Below, piece by piece: positions 8,361-16,967 of a stretch of DNA of 64,000 nucleotides. How positions within the stretch are numbered: the stretch's first letter is position 1; every line of letters starts with the position of its first letter. Position numbers and translations under genes: made by a program. Source of the DNA: Bacteroidales bacterium (lineage in GTDB: Bacteria > Bacteroidota > Bacteroidia > Bacteroidales > UBA932); assembly GCA_015060325.1 (NCBI GenBank), contig SUYQ01000004.1:92690-156689 (forward strand). The letters run 5' to 3'. The notes beneath the pieces were generated by a model. That model saw only the letters and a program-made list of their open reading frames with translations. It was not told the DNA's origin and searched no databases.

Positions 8361-8706
8361 ATAGGCAGAACAGTAAGCCGGGTTCTGTTTTATCTTGTCA
8401 TTTATCTTCGCAACCTACCCCCTGGAATAGAACGAGTAGCCCTTTTGCCCTTGCGGGTGTTCCAGTATACATGGTCTTGCTGGTCCTGGTGCCGTCACCG
8501 CCGTATGTCGCCACACGACGTCGTGAGCTCTTGCCTCGCGGTTTCACCCTTACCCTTGCGGGCGGTCTGTTTTCTGTTACGGCATTCATAAGATTACTCC
8601 CATCTGTGCTTTCCACAGCAGGATACTCTGCCCAGTCCGGACTTTCCTCTGAAACGAGTTTCAGCGACAAGTCATTCTACCTACATAGCTTATCTATTGT
8701 TCTGCA
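8361..8706 (-). ncRNA. rnpB: RNase P RNA
   Basis: The RNA component of RNase P, which trims the 5' ends of precursor tRNAs. Read on the minus strand, the universal 5' core GAGGAAAGTCCGGAC is present near 8635-8650, a GGTGACGG-type internal core lies in the middle, and the 3' end has AACCCGGCTTACTG. The termini pair: GCAGAACA at the 5' end (8698-8705) with TGTTCTGC at the 3' end (8365-8372), forming helix P1. Length (about 340 nt) fits a bacterial type A RNA. A -7 box (TACCTTTG on the minus strand) abuts the 5' end. Exact ends are uncertain by a few bases. Confidence 0.95.
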
Positions 8707-8721
8707 AAGGTAGTTATAATT

Positions 8722-8751
8722 TTTGCAAATACTTTTTTTTACTTACTTTTG
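8722..8751 (+). promoter_or_regulatory. Promoter for the glutaminyl cyclase gene
   Basis: TTTG at 8722-8725 and TACTTTTG at 8744-8751 with an 18-nt spacer fit the Bacteroidota promoter pattern. The ATG is at 8778. The -7 box is part of TTACTTTTGTGA, which recurs at the XRE gene promoter and at 17385. Confidence 0.65.
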
Positions 8752-8777
8752 TGACAAATTTGAATGTTCGTCATACC

Positions 8778-9581
8778 ATGAGAACCAATATTTTGTTTAT
8801 ACTGGCCGTGCTTCTTGTTTTATCATGCTCAAATTCCAATGCTGGTAAAGGCAAGTCCTCAGATACTGCCGTTGAAGATCCGGTCATCGGATTATATGGG
8901 CTTGAGGTTGTAGCAGAGTATCCTCATGATGTGACATCATATACCCAAGGTCTATTCTTCCAGGACGGTCAGATGTATGAGAGTACCGGTCTGAACGGGA
9001 AATCAACATTCAGAAAGGTAGATATGGCTACTGGTAAGCCGCTCTATCGTCTTGATTTTGATGAGAAATACTTCATAGAAGGCTCGGTGATATTTGGTGA
9101 TAACCTTTATGTCCTGACTTGGGATACCAATATGGCATTTGTGTATGATGCAAAGACTTTCAGTTATAAATATGCCTACAACTATCCTAGAGAAGGGTGG
9201 GGCATCACTACTGATGGCAACAGTCTGATCGCATCTGATGGAAGTTCATTCCTGTATTTCATGGATGCCGATATGAAACTGGAGAAAAAGATCCAGGTTA
9301 CAGTGGATTCCAAGCCTCTCAGATGGCTGAATGAACTTGAATATATTGACGGAAAGATCTGGGCTAATGTCTATACCTATGATGAGATAGTGATCATCGA
9401 TCCTTCAAATGGAAAGGTGGAGGGTGTGATTGACTGCAGAGGTCTGCTGCCGGATGAACTTCGTACATATGATACGGATGTACTTAATGGTATAGCATAC
9501 AATCCGGAAGACGGAAAGATATATCTTACAGGAAAGAACTGGCCGAAGCTCTATGAGGTGAAGCTGGTGGAAAAGAAATAA
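8778..9581 (+). CDS. Glutaminyl-peptide cyclotransferase lipoprotein
   Basis: A 267-residue glutaminyl cyclase of the plant/bacterial five-bladed propeller type, which converts N-terminal glutamine of peptides or proteins to pyroglutamate. The hallmark segment Y-P-H-D-V-T-S-Y-T-Q-G-L, then Y-E-S-T-G-L-N-G-K-S, is near residues 50-80, and the family's W-L-N-E-L-E and N-G-I-A-Y segments follow. A lipoprotein signal (ILAVLLVLSC) places it on the periplasmic face, where pyroglutamate formation protects many exported Bacteroidota proteins. The ATG at 8778 is used because it gives this signal and follows a promoter. Confidence 0.9.
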   Translation: MRTNILFILAVLLVLSCSNSNAGKGKSSDTAVEDPVIGLYGLEVVAEYPHDVTSYTQGLFFQDGQMYESTGLNGKSTFRKVDMATGKPLYRLDFDEKYFIEGSVIFGDNLYVLTWDTNMAFVYDAKTFSYKYAYNYPREGWGITTDGNSLIASDGSSFLYFMDADMKLEKKIQVTVDSKPLRWLNELEYIDGKIWANVYTYDEIVIIDPSNGKVEGVIDCRGLLPDELRTYDTDVLNGIAYNPEDGKIYLTGKNWPKLYEVKLVEKK

Positions 9582-9605
9582 AGAGGGCCGTTCAGGCGGC
9601 CAGGA

Positions 9606-9686
9606 AATATAGCAGGGGTGCCACGGGCGACTGTGGCTGAGATCATACCCATGAACCTGATCCGGATAATGCCGGCGTAGGAAAGC
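9606..9686 (+). promoter_or_regulatory. TPP riboswitch (THI element)
   Basis: The conserved thiamine pyrophosphate aptamer is readable: GGGGTGCC, a variable P3 arm, GGCTGAGA, ACCC, GAACCTGATCCGGATAATG and CCGGCGTAGGAA. It lies 25 nt after the glutaminyl cyclase stop and about 63 nt before the TonB-receptor start. When TPP is abundant it should lower expression of the receptor. Only a weak hairpin (AAGG/CCTT followed by T5) is seen between aptamer and gene, so the control mode is unresolved. Confidence 0.96.
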
Positions 9687-9748
9687 GTATCTCATTGTAC
9701 ATTAAGGTTTTGCCTTTTTGTCTGCCCCTTGCATTAATGTGTTACATT

Positions 9749-12199
9749 ATGCGAGGTTTTTTATTTTTTACAGCGATCATGTCGCTGATTCCGGGCATCG
9801 CACAAGGTGCGGAGCCTGAAGGCACAGTCGAGAAGCTCGACAGTGCAGTAGTCTCTGTTTCCAGAGCCGGGGATTCTACCCCGGTCACTTACACGATGGT
9901 TTCAAGTGAGCAGCTGCGTTCGGTCAATCCGATGAACTCTTTGCCTATGGCGCTGGCGCTTCAGCCTTCCGTTGTGACTGTTAATGAAGGTGGTACTGGC
10001 CTAGGGTATTCGAAGATGACTGTCCGAGGCTCCAAAGGATCGCAGATCAATGTGACCTTGAACGGCATAACTCTCAATGATGCAGAGTCGCAGGAGGTGT
10101 TCTGGGTCAATATTCCGGCTTTGTCCAGCCTGCTTTCAAGCGTCCAGCTGCAGCGTGGCCTTGGCACCTCGGCTGCCGGTCCTGGGGCTTTCGGAGCAAG
10201 TATAAACATGAGTACTGCGAGCGTCGGGGCAGATCCTTATGCGTCTGTAGATCTTGGGTATGGATCATACGGAACGTTTACGGCTTCAGCAGCTGTAGGT
10301 ACAGGATTGATGAAGTCAGGATTGTATTTTGATTTTGCTTATTCAAGAGGACTTACAGACGGGTATATAAGGAATGCATTCGCAGATGTTCAGTCTGCTC
10401 TTGCGGTTCTGGGATGGATGAATGAAAGGAATTCGCTGCGGCTTACCTGGCTATTCGGTGACCAGCATACCGGCATTACATGGCATGGAATAGACTTGGC
10501 TCAGTATGAGGCTGACAGACGGTATAATCCGGCTGGAGAGTATTACGATGCTTATGGTAATGTGCGTTACTATGATAATGATACAGACAACTATACGCAG
10601 CATCATCTACAGCTTAACTATACACGCCGGTTAGCGGAACGCCTTGTGTGGACTTCGACCTTCAACTGGACAAAAGGAGACGGATATTATGAGAATTACA
10701 AGTCTGGGAAGAGCTTCTCAAAATATAATTTCGAGGATGACCGGGAAGGAGATTTCATAGTGCGCGAAGCTATGGACAATCATTACTTCGTCTTGAATTC
10801 GGATGTCCGCTATACTTCTGATCTTCTGTCTGTTACTGGAGGCGTGAATCTTTCCAGGTATGACGGAGACCACATAGGCAAGGTGCTTTGGAGTGATGTT
10901 CTGGGGGCGGACTATGACTATGGGTCACACAAATGGTACCTCAATAATGGTCTGAAGCATGAAGCAAATGCATTTGTCCGTGCCGAGTGGAGTCCGCTTG
11001 CATGGATGACGGCGTATGCAGATCTGCAGTACAGGGGAGTGTGGCTGGATATGGCAGGACCGGAGGATGACCAGATCCCGCTGGACTATTCCACTGACTG
11101 GCAGTTTCTTAACCCTCGGGCTGGACTGTCCTTCCATTGGGATCAGCATCAGAAGGCATATGTCTCGGCAGCGCTTGGTCATCGTGAACCTGGTCGCAGC
11201 GACATCAAGGAGAATATAAAGAATGCATGGGTGGCTCAGCAGGCAGGCATTGACAGTGAGGGAGTTACGTTGAAGCCGGAGAAGATGCTCGATGTAGAGG
11301 TCGGCTACAGCTATGTTTCCGAAAAGGTCTCAGCTTCAGCAAACATCTACCTTATGGAGTATTGGGACATGCTTCTGGAGACAGGACGTCTGTCGAATGT
11401 GGGCTATGCGATCAAGGAGAACGTGTCGCGTTCATGGAGAAGGGGAGTCGAACTTGCTGCTTCTTGGCAGGCTCTTCCGTGGCTTCGCGCAGATGCCAAT
11501 CTTACCTTGAGTCTCAACCGCATCAAGGACTATACTGAGTTTGTCCAGCATGTTGATACATATGACTATTGGTCAGAAACCGGCAGGACCACTGCCATGA
11601 ATTATGGTACGACCACCATGCTCATGTCCCCGTCAGTCACAGGAATGGCCCGGCTGTCTTTCTCTCCATGGCGTGGAATAGCTTCCAATTCGCTGAAAAC
11701 CATCATGTTGTCACTGGATGGAAAGTATGTCGGCAAGCAGTATATGGATAATACCATGACAGACAGCCGTTCGATCCCGGCCTACTTTGTCTCGAATCTG
11801 TCGTTGAGTTATGAGATCCCTCTCAGGAAGAGATCCTTCGCTGCCGCTCAGGATGACACCTGTCATTTCGACCGCGATGTCCACACTTCTCATTCCGACC
11901 GCGATGCCCGCTCCTGTCATTTCGACCGCGATGGTCACACTGCTCATTCCGATCGCGATGCCCACTCCTGTCATTCCGACCGAGGTGGTCACATTTGTCA
12001 TTTCGACCGAGCGGAGCGAGTGGAGAAATCTAAACTACGTGTATCATTCTACATCAACAACCTCTTCAACAACATGTACTACGCCGACGGCTGGTGCTGG
12101 AAGAACATCGTTGAAGAAGACGGAGCCCTGATAGACGGCATCGGCGTCTACCCTCAGGCTCCGCTCAACTTCATGCTCAAACTCAGCTGGCAGTTCTGA
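9749..12199 (+). CDS. TonB-dependent outer-membrane receptor, probable thiamine uptake
   Basis: An 816-residue TonB-dependent receptor with signal peptide (MRGFLFFTAIMSLIPGIAQG), a plug domain (about 30-150; V-T-V-R-G, N-G-I-T-L-N-D, L-Q-R-G-L-G-T-S) and a 22-strand-type barrel ending in Phe (L-K-L-S-W-Q-F). The TPP riboswitch in its leader indicates a substrate of the thiamine family; this is inference from regulation. No inner-membrane PnuT-type transporter or thiamine gene is adjacent. The barrel carries an in-frame insertion of a 27-bp repeat array (11861-11995) within a probable periplasmic turn before the last strands. An ATG at 9737 is an alternative start. Confidence 0.9.
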   Translation: MRGFLFFTAIMSLIPGIAQGAEPEGTVEKLDSAVVSVSRAGDSTPVTYTMVSSEQLRSVNPMNSLPMALALQPSVVTVNEGGTGLGYSKMTVRGSKGSQINVTLNGITLNDAESQEVFWVNIPALSSLLSSVQLQRGLGTSAAGPGAFGASINMSTASVGADPYASVDLGYGSYGTFTASAAVGTGLMKSGLYFDFAYSRGLTDGYIRNAFADVQSALAVLGWMNERNSLRLTWLFGDQHTGITWHGIDLAQYEADRRYNPAGEYYDAYGNVRYYDNDTDNYTQHHLQLNYTRRLAERLVWTSTFNWTKGDGYYENYKSGKSFSKYNFEDDREGDFIVREAMDNHYFVLNSDVRYTSDLLSVTGGVNLSRYDGDHIGKVLWSDVLGADYDYGSHKWYLNNGLKHEANAFVRAEWSPLAWMTAYADLQYRGVWLDMAGPEDDQIPLDYSTDWQFLNPRAGLSFHWDQHQKAYVSAALGHREPGRSDIKENIKNAWVAQQAGIDSEGVTLKPEKMLDVEVGYSYVSEKVSASANIYLMEYWDMLLETGRLSNVGYAIKENVSRSWRRGVELAASWQALPWLRADANLTLSLNRIKDYTEFVQHVDTYDYWSETGRTTAMNYGTTTMLMSPSVTGMARLSFSPWRGIASNSLKTIMLSLDGKYVGKQYMDNTMTDSRSIPAYFVSNLSLSYEIPLRKRSFAAAQDDTCHFDRDVHTSHSDRDARSCHFDRDGHTAHSDRDAHSCHSDRGGHICHFDRAERVEKSKLRVSFYINNLFNNMYYADGWCWKNIVEEDGALIDGIGVYPQAPLNFMLKLSWQF
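11831..12031. repeat. REP-like element with 27-bp tandem array inside the receptor gene
   Basis: Five 27-bp units start at 11861, 11888, 11915, 11942 and 11969, and a sixth truncated unit starts at 11996. Each begins with a variant of TGTCATTTCGACCG. Odd and even units differ in a regular way, implying duplication of a 54-bp pair. The left flank (11831-11858) is nearly identical to the REP-like element at 27651-27678. The right flank (12009-12031) is another end typical of dispersed Bacteroidota repeats. The array translates as C-H-F-D-R-D and H-S-D-R-D units and keeps the frame. Confidence 0.9.
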
Positions 12200-12268
12200 T
12201 TGCGCCCGTCTGTAATCAGTTTCCGACGCCTTCAGCCTGGCGACTAAGTCTCTGCTAGTCAGTGACAT

Positions 12269-12310
12269 ACAAAAAGCGCGTGCTCCCCAAAGGCGGCACG
12301 CGCTTTTTGT
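12269..12310. terminator. Bidirectional terminator
   Basis: Perfect 15-nt arms (12269-12283 and 12296-12310) with A5 outside on the left and T5 outside on the right. It ends the receptor gene and the convergent 12388 gene. The 77 bases from 12311 to 12387 hold nothing else I can identify. Confidence 0.9.
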
Positions 12311-12387
12311 AAGTTGCAGAGTGTCAGGTGGTTGCGCACCAGGCAATTGGCGTCTGAAGTTTGCGGTGCCTGTGTCTGAGATGCGGC

Positions 12388-12960
12388 TTAAGACGGAAGC
12401 TGGCGGGAAAGGTCGACTTTATGGAATTTGTAGCCGAGACGCTTCAGCTCGAGGGCAGCTCCGGTCTTGTACATGACCTTGACAGTGCGGGCGAAGATGT
12501 GGAATGCCTTGACGGTCTGATGCTCGATCTGCTCATGCTGGATGAATGTAGCGGCCTTCTGGGCGCAGCACAGAAGTATGTTCATCATCTGCTTGGCCTC
12601 TACTGAATCAAGCGACAGACCAAGGATGTTCTGTACTATGTTCTCGTCCATGTCATCGAATCCGCGAGGACCGTGGAGAACCTTGTAGTCGGAGCCGTGA
12701 TGGCGTCCCCAGTCCGCATCCCACCAATGAGCGGCAGCCATTCCGGCATATCCTGCACATGCAATGGCGAAATCCGGGTATGCATTTACCTCAGGAAGGG
12801 CATCTGCAATGTATTCCGGTGCCCATTCCTTCCATTTGCAGTCTATGTCCTCGGATGCAAGCAGCTCTCCGTCAAGCATACCAAGGCTTGTGCACATCTT
12901 GAGGATCTCCTGCTGGAGATTTGCCTCATATGTATCGTAGTACTGTATGTTCTCTTCCAT
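12388..12960 (-). CDS. Conserved hypothetical cytoplasmic protein
   Basis: A 190-residue protein without signal peptide or membrane segment. It is rich in aromatic residues and His, with A-G-Y-A-G-M-A-A-A-H-W-W-D-A-D-W-G near residue 70 and a mostly helical pattern. I do not recognise the family. Codon use and length are normal for a real gene, and it ends at a bidirectional terminator shared with the TonB receptor. It is monocistronic or the last gene after the DMT transporter (55-nt gap). Confidence 0.7.
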   Translation of the reverse strand: MEENIQYYDTYEANLQQEILKMCTSLGMLDGELLASEDIDCKWKEWAPEYIADALPEVNAYPDFAIACAGYAGMAAAHWWDADWGRHHGSDYKVLHGPRGFDDMDENIVQNILGLSLDSVEAKQMMNILLCCAQKAATFIQHEQIEHQTVKAFHIFARTVKVMYKTGAALELKRLGYKFHKVDLSRQLPS

Positions 12961-13014
12961 ATCTTATCTTAATTTAGTCTGCGAATATAGTCAATTCAGG
13001 TGAAATAAATGTTG

Positions 13015-13959
13015 TCAGTGGTGCTTGCGTGTGTTCTGGTGCATGACGACTACGGTCACAGCTGCGAGGATCAGGATTATCCCTATAAGTGACTTGAGGT
13101 AGAGATGCTCGTCCAGAAATGCTACTCCTAGAATGACAGCAGTGACAGGCTGGAGTGCTCCAAGGATTGAGGTCATGGTAGGACCTATGCGGCGTACTGC
13201 CTTCACTCCGGTAAAATTCGATACCATTGTAGACCACAAGCCAAGTCCGAGTACCAGCAGCCAGCTCTTTCCGTCGGGTATCATGGTAAGTCCATCCTCA
13301 AAGATCAGGGCGCAGATGACGAAGTAGACAGCACTGAGCAGCATTATCCATGTCGTGAACTTCACTACCTCTATCTTGTCTGCCCTCAGGCGTTTCATAA
13401 GGATATAGTATGCAGAAAACGAGAATGCGGAAATCAGTGAGCAGGTGAGTCCGAGCGTTGTGTTTCCGCCGTCAACTACAAGACTGTCGCCGGAAGCAAG
13501 GAGATATACACCGAAAATGGAAACTGCGATCGCACCGATGTCCACAAGTGATTTGTGCTCCCCGAATATGAACATCATGCAGAGCGCTACAATCACCGGA
13601 TACATGAAGTTGATGGTCGATGCGATACCGCTGGAAATATTGGCATACCCGATAAGAAGGGTAACGGAGGTCACAGCTCTTAAAATGCTTAGAAGGATTA
13701 TCTTCCAGGCTTCGTCAAAAGTACCGATCTTCAAGGTCTTCTTCTTGCTGAACGCATATACCATCAGCACAAGTGCTGCGATTCCCCAACGGTATGAAAG
13801 TATGTCGAAATTTGTCAGTCCGACAGCAATCAGACCGAGGCTGAAGAGGGGAGAGAAACCGAAAGAAGCAGAGGAGATCACGGCATAAAAGATGCCGTTT
13901 AATCTTATCCGTCTCTTCTTTTTCTCATACATTAGCTGGTGGGGAGTCATATTGTTCAT
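13015..13959 (-). CDS. EamA/DMT-family transporter
   Basis: A 314-residue inner-membrane protein with ten predicted membrane helices in two EamA repeats (about 20-150 and 165-305). Each repeat ends in a segment like the second one's G-P-T-M-T-S-I-L-G-A-L-Q-P-V-T-A-V-I-L-G followed by E-H-L, typical of drug/metabolite exporters. The substrate is unknown. The N-terminal stretch is positively charged (KKKRRIR), consistent with an inside N-terminus. Confidence 0.88.
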   Translation of the reverse strand: MNNMTPHQLMYEKKKRRIRLNGIFYAVISSASFGFSPLFSLGLIAVGLTNFDILSYRWGIAALVLMVYAFSKKKTLKIGTFDEAWKIILLSILRAVTSVTLLIGYANISSGIASTINFMYPVIVALCMMFIFGEHKSLVDIGAIAVSIFGVYLLASGDSLVVDGGNTTLGLTCSLISAFSFSAYYILMKRLRADKIEVVKFTTWIMLLSAVYFVICALIFEDGLTMIPDGKSWLLVLGLGLWSTMVSNFTGVKAVRRIGPTMTSILGALQPVTAVILGVAFLDEHLYLKSLIGIILILAAVTVVVMHQNTRKHH

Positions 13960-14081
13960 TTTCTAGCTAAGTATCTTATTTACAATCAGTTATGTTTGAT
14001 ATAATTCTTTCTTATTGTTTACACATGTTTATGAAACAAAAATGTTATACTATTAAACAAATATGTTTCATTAATTGATGC

Positions 14082-15356
14082 TTAATTATTTATATCGTTT
14101 ACAACTCTTCTCCTTAAAATGTCCAATGCATTGGCGGCAAATCGCTCGATATTGCGTTTTCTGTCACCATTGAACTGTAATTTATACGTGCTGGTTCCTC
14201 TCTCTGAACTTACTCCGATCCATACCGTGCCTACCGGTTTGTCGTCGCTGCCTCCGCCTGGGCCGGCAATCCCCGACGTTGCTACAGAGAAGTCGCTTCC
14301 AGTGATTCTTCTCACTCCTTCTGCCATTGCAGCCACGCATTCGCTGCTGACTGCTCCATGTTTAGAGATAATTTCGGAAGGAACGCCAAGTATACCGGTC
14401 TTTACGCTGTTTGCATAAGAGGTGACGGAGCCGAGGAAGTACTCCGAGGAGCCTGGTACCGATGTGAACAATGCTGCTATAGTGCCTCCTGTGCATGATT
14501 CTGCAGCGCTTACAGTCTTTCCTGCGGCAGCAAGGAGGCGGCCTATGCACTCTTGTAGGGTATCATCCTGCTCGGAATACATATATTCCCCTAAAACAGG
14601 CTTTAAACGGGCCAATTCGGCCTCAATACGCTTCTCCTGGTCTGCGCGTACGCCTCCGTAAATGGAGAGCCTTAAACGGACTCCTGTGAGCGGATTTGGC
14701 AGATAGGCCAGATGCATGTCTTCAGGAAGACTGTCTTCCCATGGTTCGATCAGTCTGGACAATGCTGACTCAGCAAGGCCGAAAGTCATGACTGTTCTGT
14801 GGTAAATATCTGATAATGAGTTGTTTGCTTTTATATCTTCGAGTACGTCCGGCATTGCTCCAAGCGCTTCGAAAGGGACTCCGGGCAGTGAATAGAGAGT
14901 AGCTGGATGTCCGAAACGTCCTTCAGGAAACCTGAACACCATTATGGGAGCTGTGCCAAGTCTGTTCGGAATCACCTCACAGGTGTCAGGTACGGATGCC
15001 TGTGCAAGGTTTGTTTCCAGCATATCAAGCCCTCTTGCGCTGAGTATGCGGTGGATGATGGCCAGCTGAGCTGCATCTGTCCTATATGATTCAGAGCCAG
15101 ACAGTTCTGCAAGGGCCTTCTTGGTTATGTCATCCTTGGTCGGGCCCAGACCGCCTGTCACTATCACTATGTCGTTGTGCTGCAGTTCGTGCTCGAGATT
15201 GTGGATGATGGCATCGTGCTCGTCTCCTATTGACAGCATGCGTGTTGCCTTGATACCCAATGAGTTAAGGGCACGGGAAATATGGGATGAATTGGTGTCG
15301 ACGATCTGTCCGATCAGTATTTCATCTCCGATTGTACAAATGGATGCCGTTGTCAT
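14082..15356 (-). CDS. cinA: CinA-family protein (competence/damage-inducible)
   Basis: A 424-residue protein with an N-terminal molybdopterin-binding-like (MoCF) domain (T-I-G-D-E-I-L-I-G-Q-I-V-D-T-N-S then T-G-G-L-G-P-T-K-D-D) and a C-terminal CinA domain (A-E-S-C-T-G-G near 280 and S-G-I-A-G-P-G-G-G-S near 370). The C-terminal domain is a nicotinamide-nucleotide amidase in characterised members, and the N-terminal part may act as an ADP-ribose pyrophosphatase, so pyridine-nucleotide recycling is likely. The ATG at 15356 lies 1 nt after the pyrD stop codon; an ATG at 15377 would overlap pyrD. Confidence 0.92.
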   Translation of the reverse strand: MTTASICTIGDEILIGQIVDTNSSHISRALNSLGIKATRMLSIGDEHDAIIHNLEHELQHNDIVIVTGGLGPTKDDITKKALAELSGSESYRTDAAQLAIIHRILSARGLDMLETNLAQASVPDTCEVIPNRLGTAPIMVFRFPEGRFGHPATLYSLPGVPFEALGAMPDVLEDIKANNSLSDIYHRTVMTFGLAESALSRLIEPWEDSLPEDMHLAYLPNPLTGVRLRLSIYGGVRADQEKRIEAELARLKPVLGEYMYSEQDDTLQECIGRLLAAAGKTVSAAESCTGGTIAALFTSVPGSSEYFLGSVTSYANSVKTGILGVPSEIISKHGAVSSECVAAMAEGVRRITGSDFSVATSGIAGPGGGSDDKPVGTVWIGVSSERGTSTYKLQFNGDRKRNIERFAANALDILRRRVVNDINN

Positions 15357-15357
15357 G

Positions 15358-16395
15358 TTATGCCTGTGTCTTTTCAAGGTGCTTGATTATCTTCTTTATA
15401 AGAGCAGGTCCCTCGTATATGAATCCGGTGTAGATCTCTACCAGTGAGGCACCTGCGTCAATCATCTCCTTGGCATCGGCTCCGGACATGATGCCGCCTA
15501 CTCCGATTATCGGCAGCATTCCTTTTGAGTGCTCATGGATATGACGTACAAGCTCTACGTTCTTTTTATGTAAAGGTGCTCCAGAAAGGCCTCCATTGCC
15601 GATTTTTTCAATCTTGTCCTGCTCGATGGTCAGATCTTCACGGCTTCTTGTTGTGTTTCCGGCAACTATTCCGTCGATTCCAGACCTGAGACAGTAATCG
15701 ACGATGTCGTCAATCTGCTTTGTCGACAGATCCGGAGAAACCTTCAGGAGTATAGGCCTGTATGTATCATGATACATCCTCAGATGCAGAAGTCTGTCAA
15801 CTATGTCCGAGAGGAATGAAATATCCTGTAATGAGGTGAGCCCCACAACATTAGGGCAAGATACATTTACAACGAACATGTCGACGAAGTCATACATGAG
15901 GCCGAAAGACTGTTCGTAGTCCTTTGCAGCATCCTCATTGATGCTGCTGGTATTTTTAGATATGTTTGCTGCTACGATTACCTCAGGGCGCTCTTTCTTC
16001 AGATGGTCAACGGCATTCTTTACTCCCTTGTTATTGATGCCGTAACGATTGATGATAGCCTTGTCCGAAGGTATTCTGAAGCATCTAGGCTTAGGATTTC
16101 CATCCTGTGGCTTGGGAGTCAGAGAGCCAATTTCGACGAATCCGAAGCCGAAATTGGCCATATCGTTATAGAATTCGCCATTCTTGTCCAGACCACCCGC
16201 AAGTCCGACCGGGTTAGGAAACTTCAGTCCGAAAAGTTCCTTTTCCAGCTTGGATGATTTTCTCTTGTATATGAGACGTATGAAGGAATGTGCCAATGGT
16301 ATGTGTCTCAGGAACTTCAGAAAAGAGAAAAGAAGGTTATGGGCCGTTTCCGGATTGAAACAGAAAAGTATAGGTTTAAGAAAGTACTTGTACAT
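15358..16395 (-). CDS. pyrD: Dihydroorotate dehydrogenase (quinone), class 2
   Basis: PyrD oxidises dihydroorotate to orotate in pyrimidine synthesis and passes electrons to membrane quinones. The 345-residue length, the hydrophobic N-terminal helical extension (MYKYFLKPILFCFNPETAHN) and the N-V-S-C-P-N segment with the catalytic serine identify the class 2 type. FMN-binding segments V-G-L-A-G-G-L-D-K-N-G and the terminal I-G-V-G-G-I-M-S-G-A-D are clear. It is followed by cinA with a 1-nt gap. A -7 box (TATATTTG on the minus strand, 16428-16435) lies upstream. Confidence 0.95.
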   Translation of the reverse strand: MYKYFLKPILFCFNPETAHNLLFSFLKFLRHIPLAHSFIRLIYKRKSSKLEKELFGLKFPNPVGLAGGLDKNGEFYNDMANFGFGFVEIGSLTPKPQDGNPKPRCFRIPSDKAIINRYGINNKGVKNAVDHLKKERPEVIVAANISKNTSSINEDAAKDYEQSFGLMYDFVDMFVVNVSCPNVVGLTSLQDISFLSDIVDRLLHLRMYHDTYRPILLKVSPDLSTKQIDDIVDYCLRSGIDGIVAGNTTRSREDLTIEQDKIEKIGNGGLSGAPLHKKNVELVRHIHEHSKGMLPIIGVGGIMSGADAKEMIDAGASLVEIYTGFIYEGPALIKKIIKHLEKTQA

Positions 16396-16436
16396 ATCCT
16401 GATATGATTTGTAGTTGTGTTAACTTACAAATATAC

Positions 16437-16466
16437 GAAAAAAATGCACCGCTCAAGCGATGCATT
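16437..16466 (-). terminator. Intrinsic terminator of the XRE gene
   Basis: Read on the minus strand, AATGCATCGC pairs with GCGGTGCATT (one G-U pair) around a TTGA loop and is followed by eight T residues. It ends the XRE regulator transcript just upstream of the pyrD promoter. Confidence 0.85.
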
Positions 16467-16487
16467 CATATAATGTGGGCAGAAGAA

Positions 16488-16967
16488 TTACATTTCCTGG
16501 AATGTACCATCGTCAAACATTACGATTATTTTCGATACATTTCTTTGTTTTATAATACTTTGCGTAGTCTCTTTTAAAGTGTTGATTGCGCTCGAGGTTT
16601 GCGTAGATTCGGTAAAGACCGGGGAGTGTAAGGGATTATTTGATTCCTGGACACTTGAGGTATGGAGGGTAGGCTGCTCAGCTTCCTCATCCTCGAAAAG
16701 CAGGCCAGATGGTCTGTCTGATACAGGAGTGGGGGAAGGGGAGAGATCTGTTTGAGCGCTTTTATACATTTTTCCTTTTCCGAGCATGAGCCACTCCATG
16801 TTAAGCTGCGGGTATGAGGTCATGATTGCTTTCATAAACTCATAGCTTGGGTTGTTTCTGCCGGACAGAACATGCGAAACACTTGCACGTACTACTTTGA
16901 TAGTGTCGGCAAACTGTGATTGTGAGATATTTTCTGCGTCGAGAAAGTGTTTCAAACGTGTATTCAT
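16488..16967 (-). CDS. XRE-family transcriptional regulator
   Basis: A 159-residue protein with an N-terminal Cro/C1-type helix-turn-helix (about 5-60; I-S-Q-S-Q-F-A-D-T-I, V-R-A-S-V-S-H-V-L-S-G-R-N-N-P-S), a Ser/Thr/Pro-rich linker, and a short conserved tail (K-I-I-V-M-F-D-D-G-T-F-Q-E-M). This architecture is common in Bacteroidales chromosomes outside prophages. The start at 16967 is set by a promoter immediately upstream (16988-17019); an upstream ATG at 17027 lies before it. Target genes are unknown. Confidence 0.88.
   Translation of the reverse strand: MNTRLKHFLDAENISQSQFADTIKVVRASVSHVLSGRNNPSYEFMKAIMTSYPQLNMEWLMLGKGKMYKSAQTDLSPSPTPVSDRPSGLLFEDEEAEQPTLHTSSVQESNNPLHSPVFTESTQTSSAINTLKETTQSIIKQRNVSKIIVMFDDGTFQEM

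Noticed and set aside
11811..12131. A plus-strand open frame with repeated V-I-S-T-A-M-like units over the receptor repeat
   Set aside because: It is the alternative frame of the 27-bp array; a repeat unit divisible by three opens all frames.
14031..14071. ATGAAACA and TGTTTCAT inverted repeat between the DMT and cinA genes
   Set aside because: Only 8 bp in an AT-rich stretch with a 25-nt gap; chance is likely and it is not a convincing terminator or operator.
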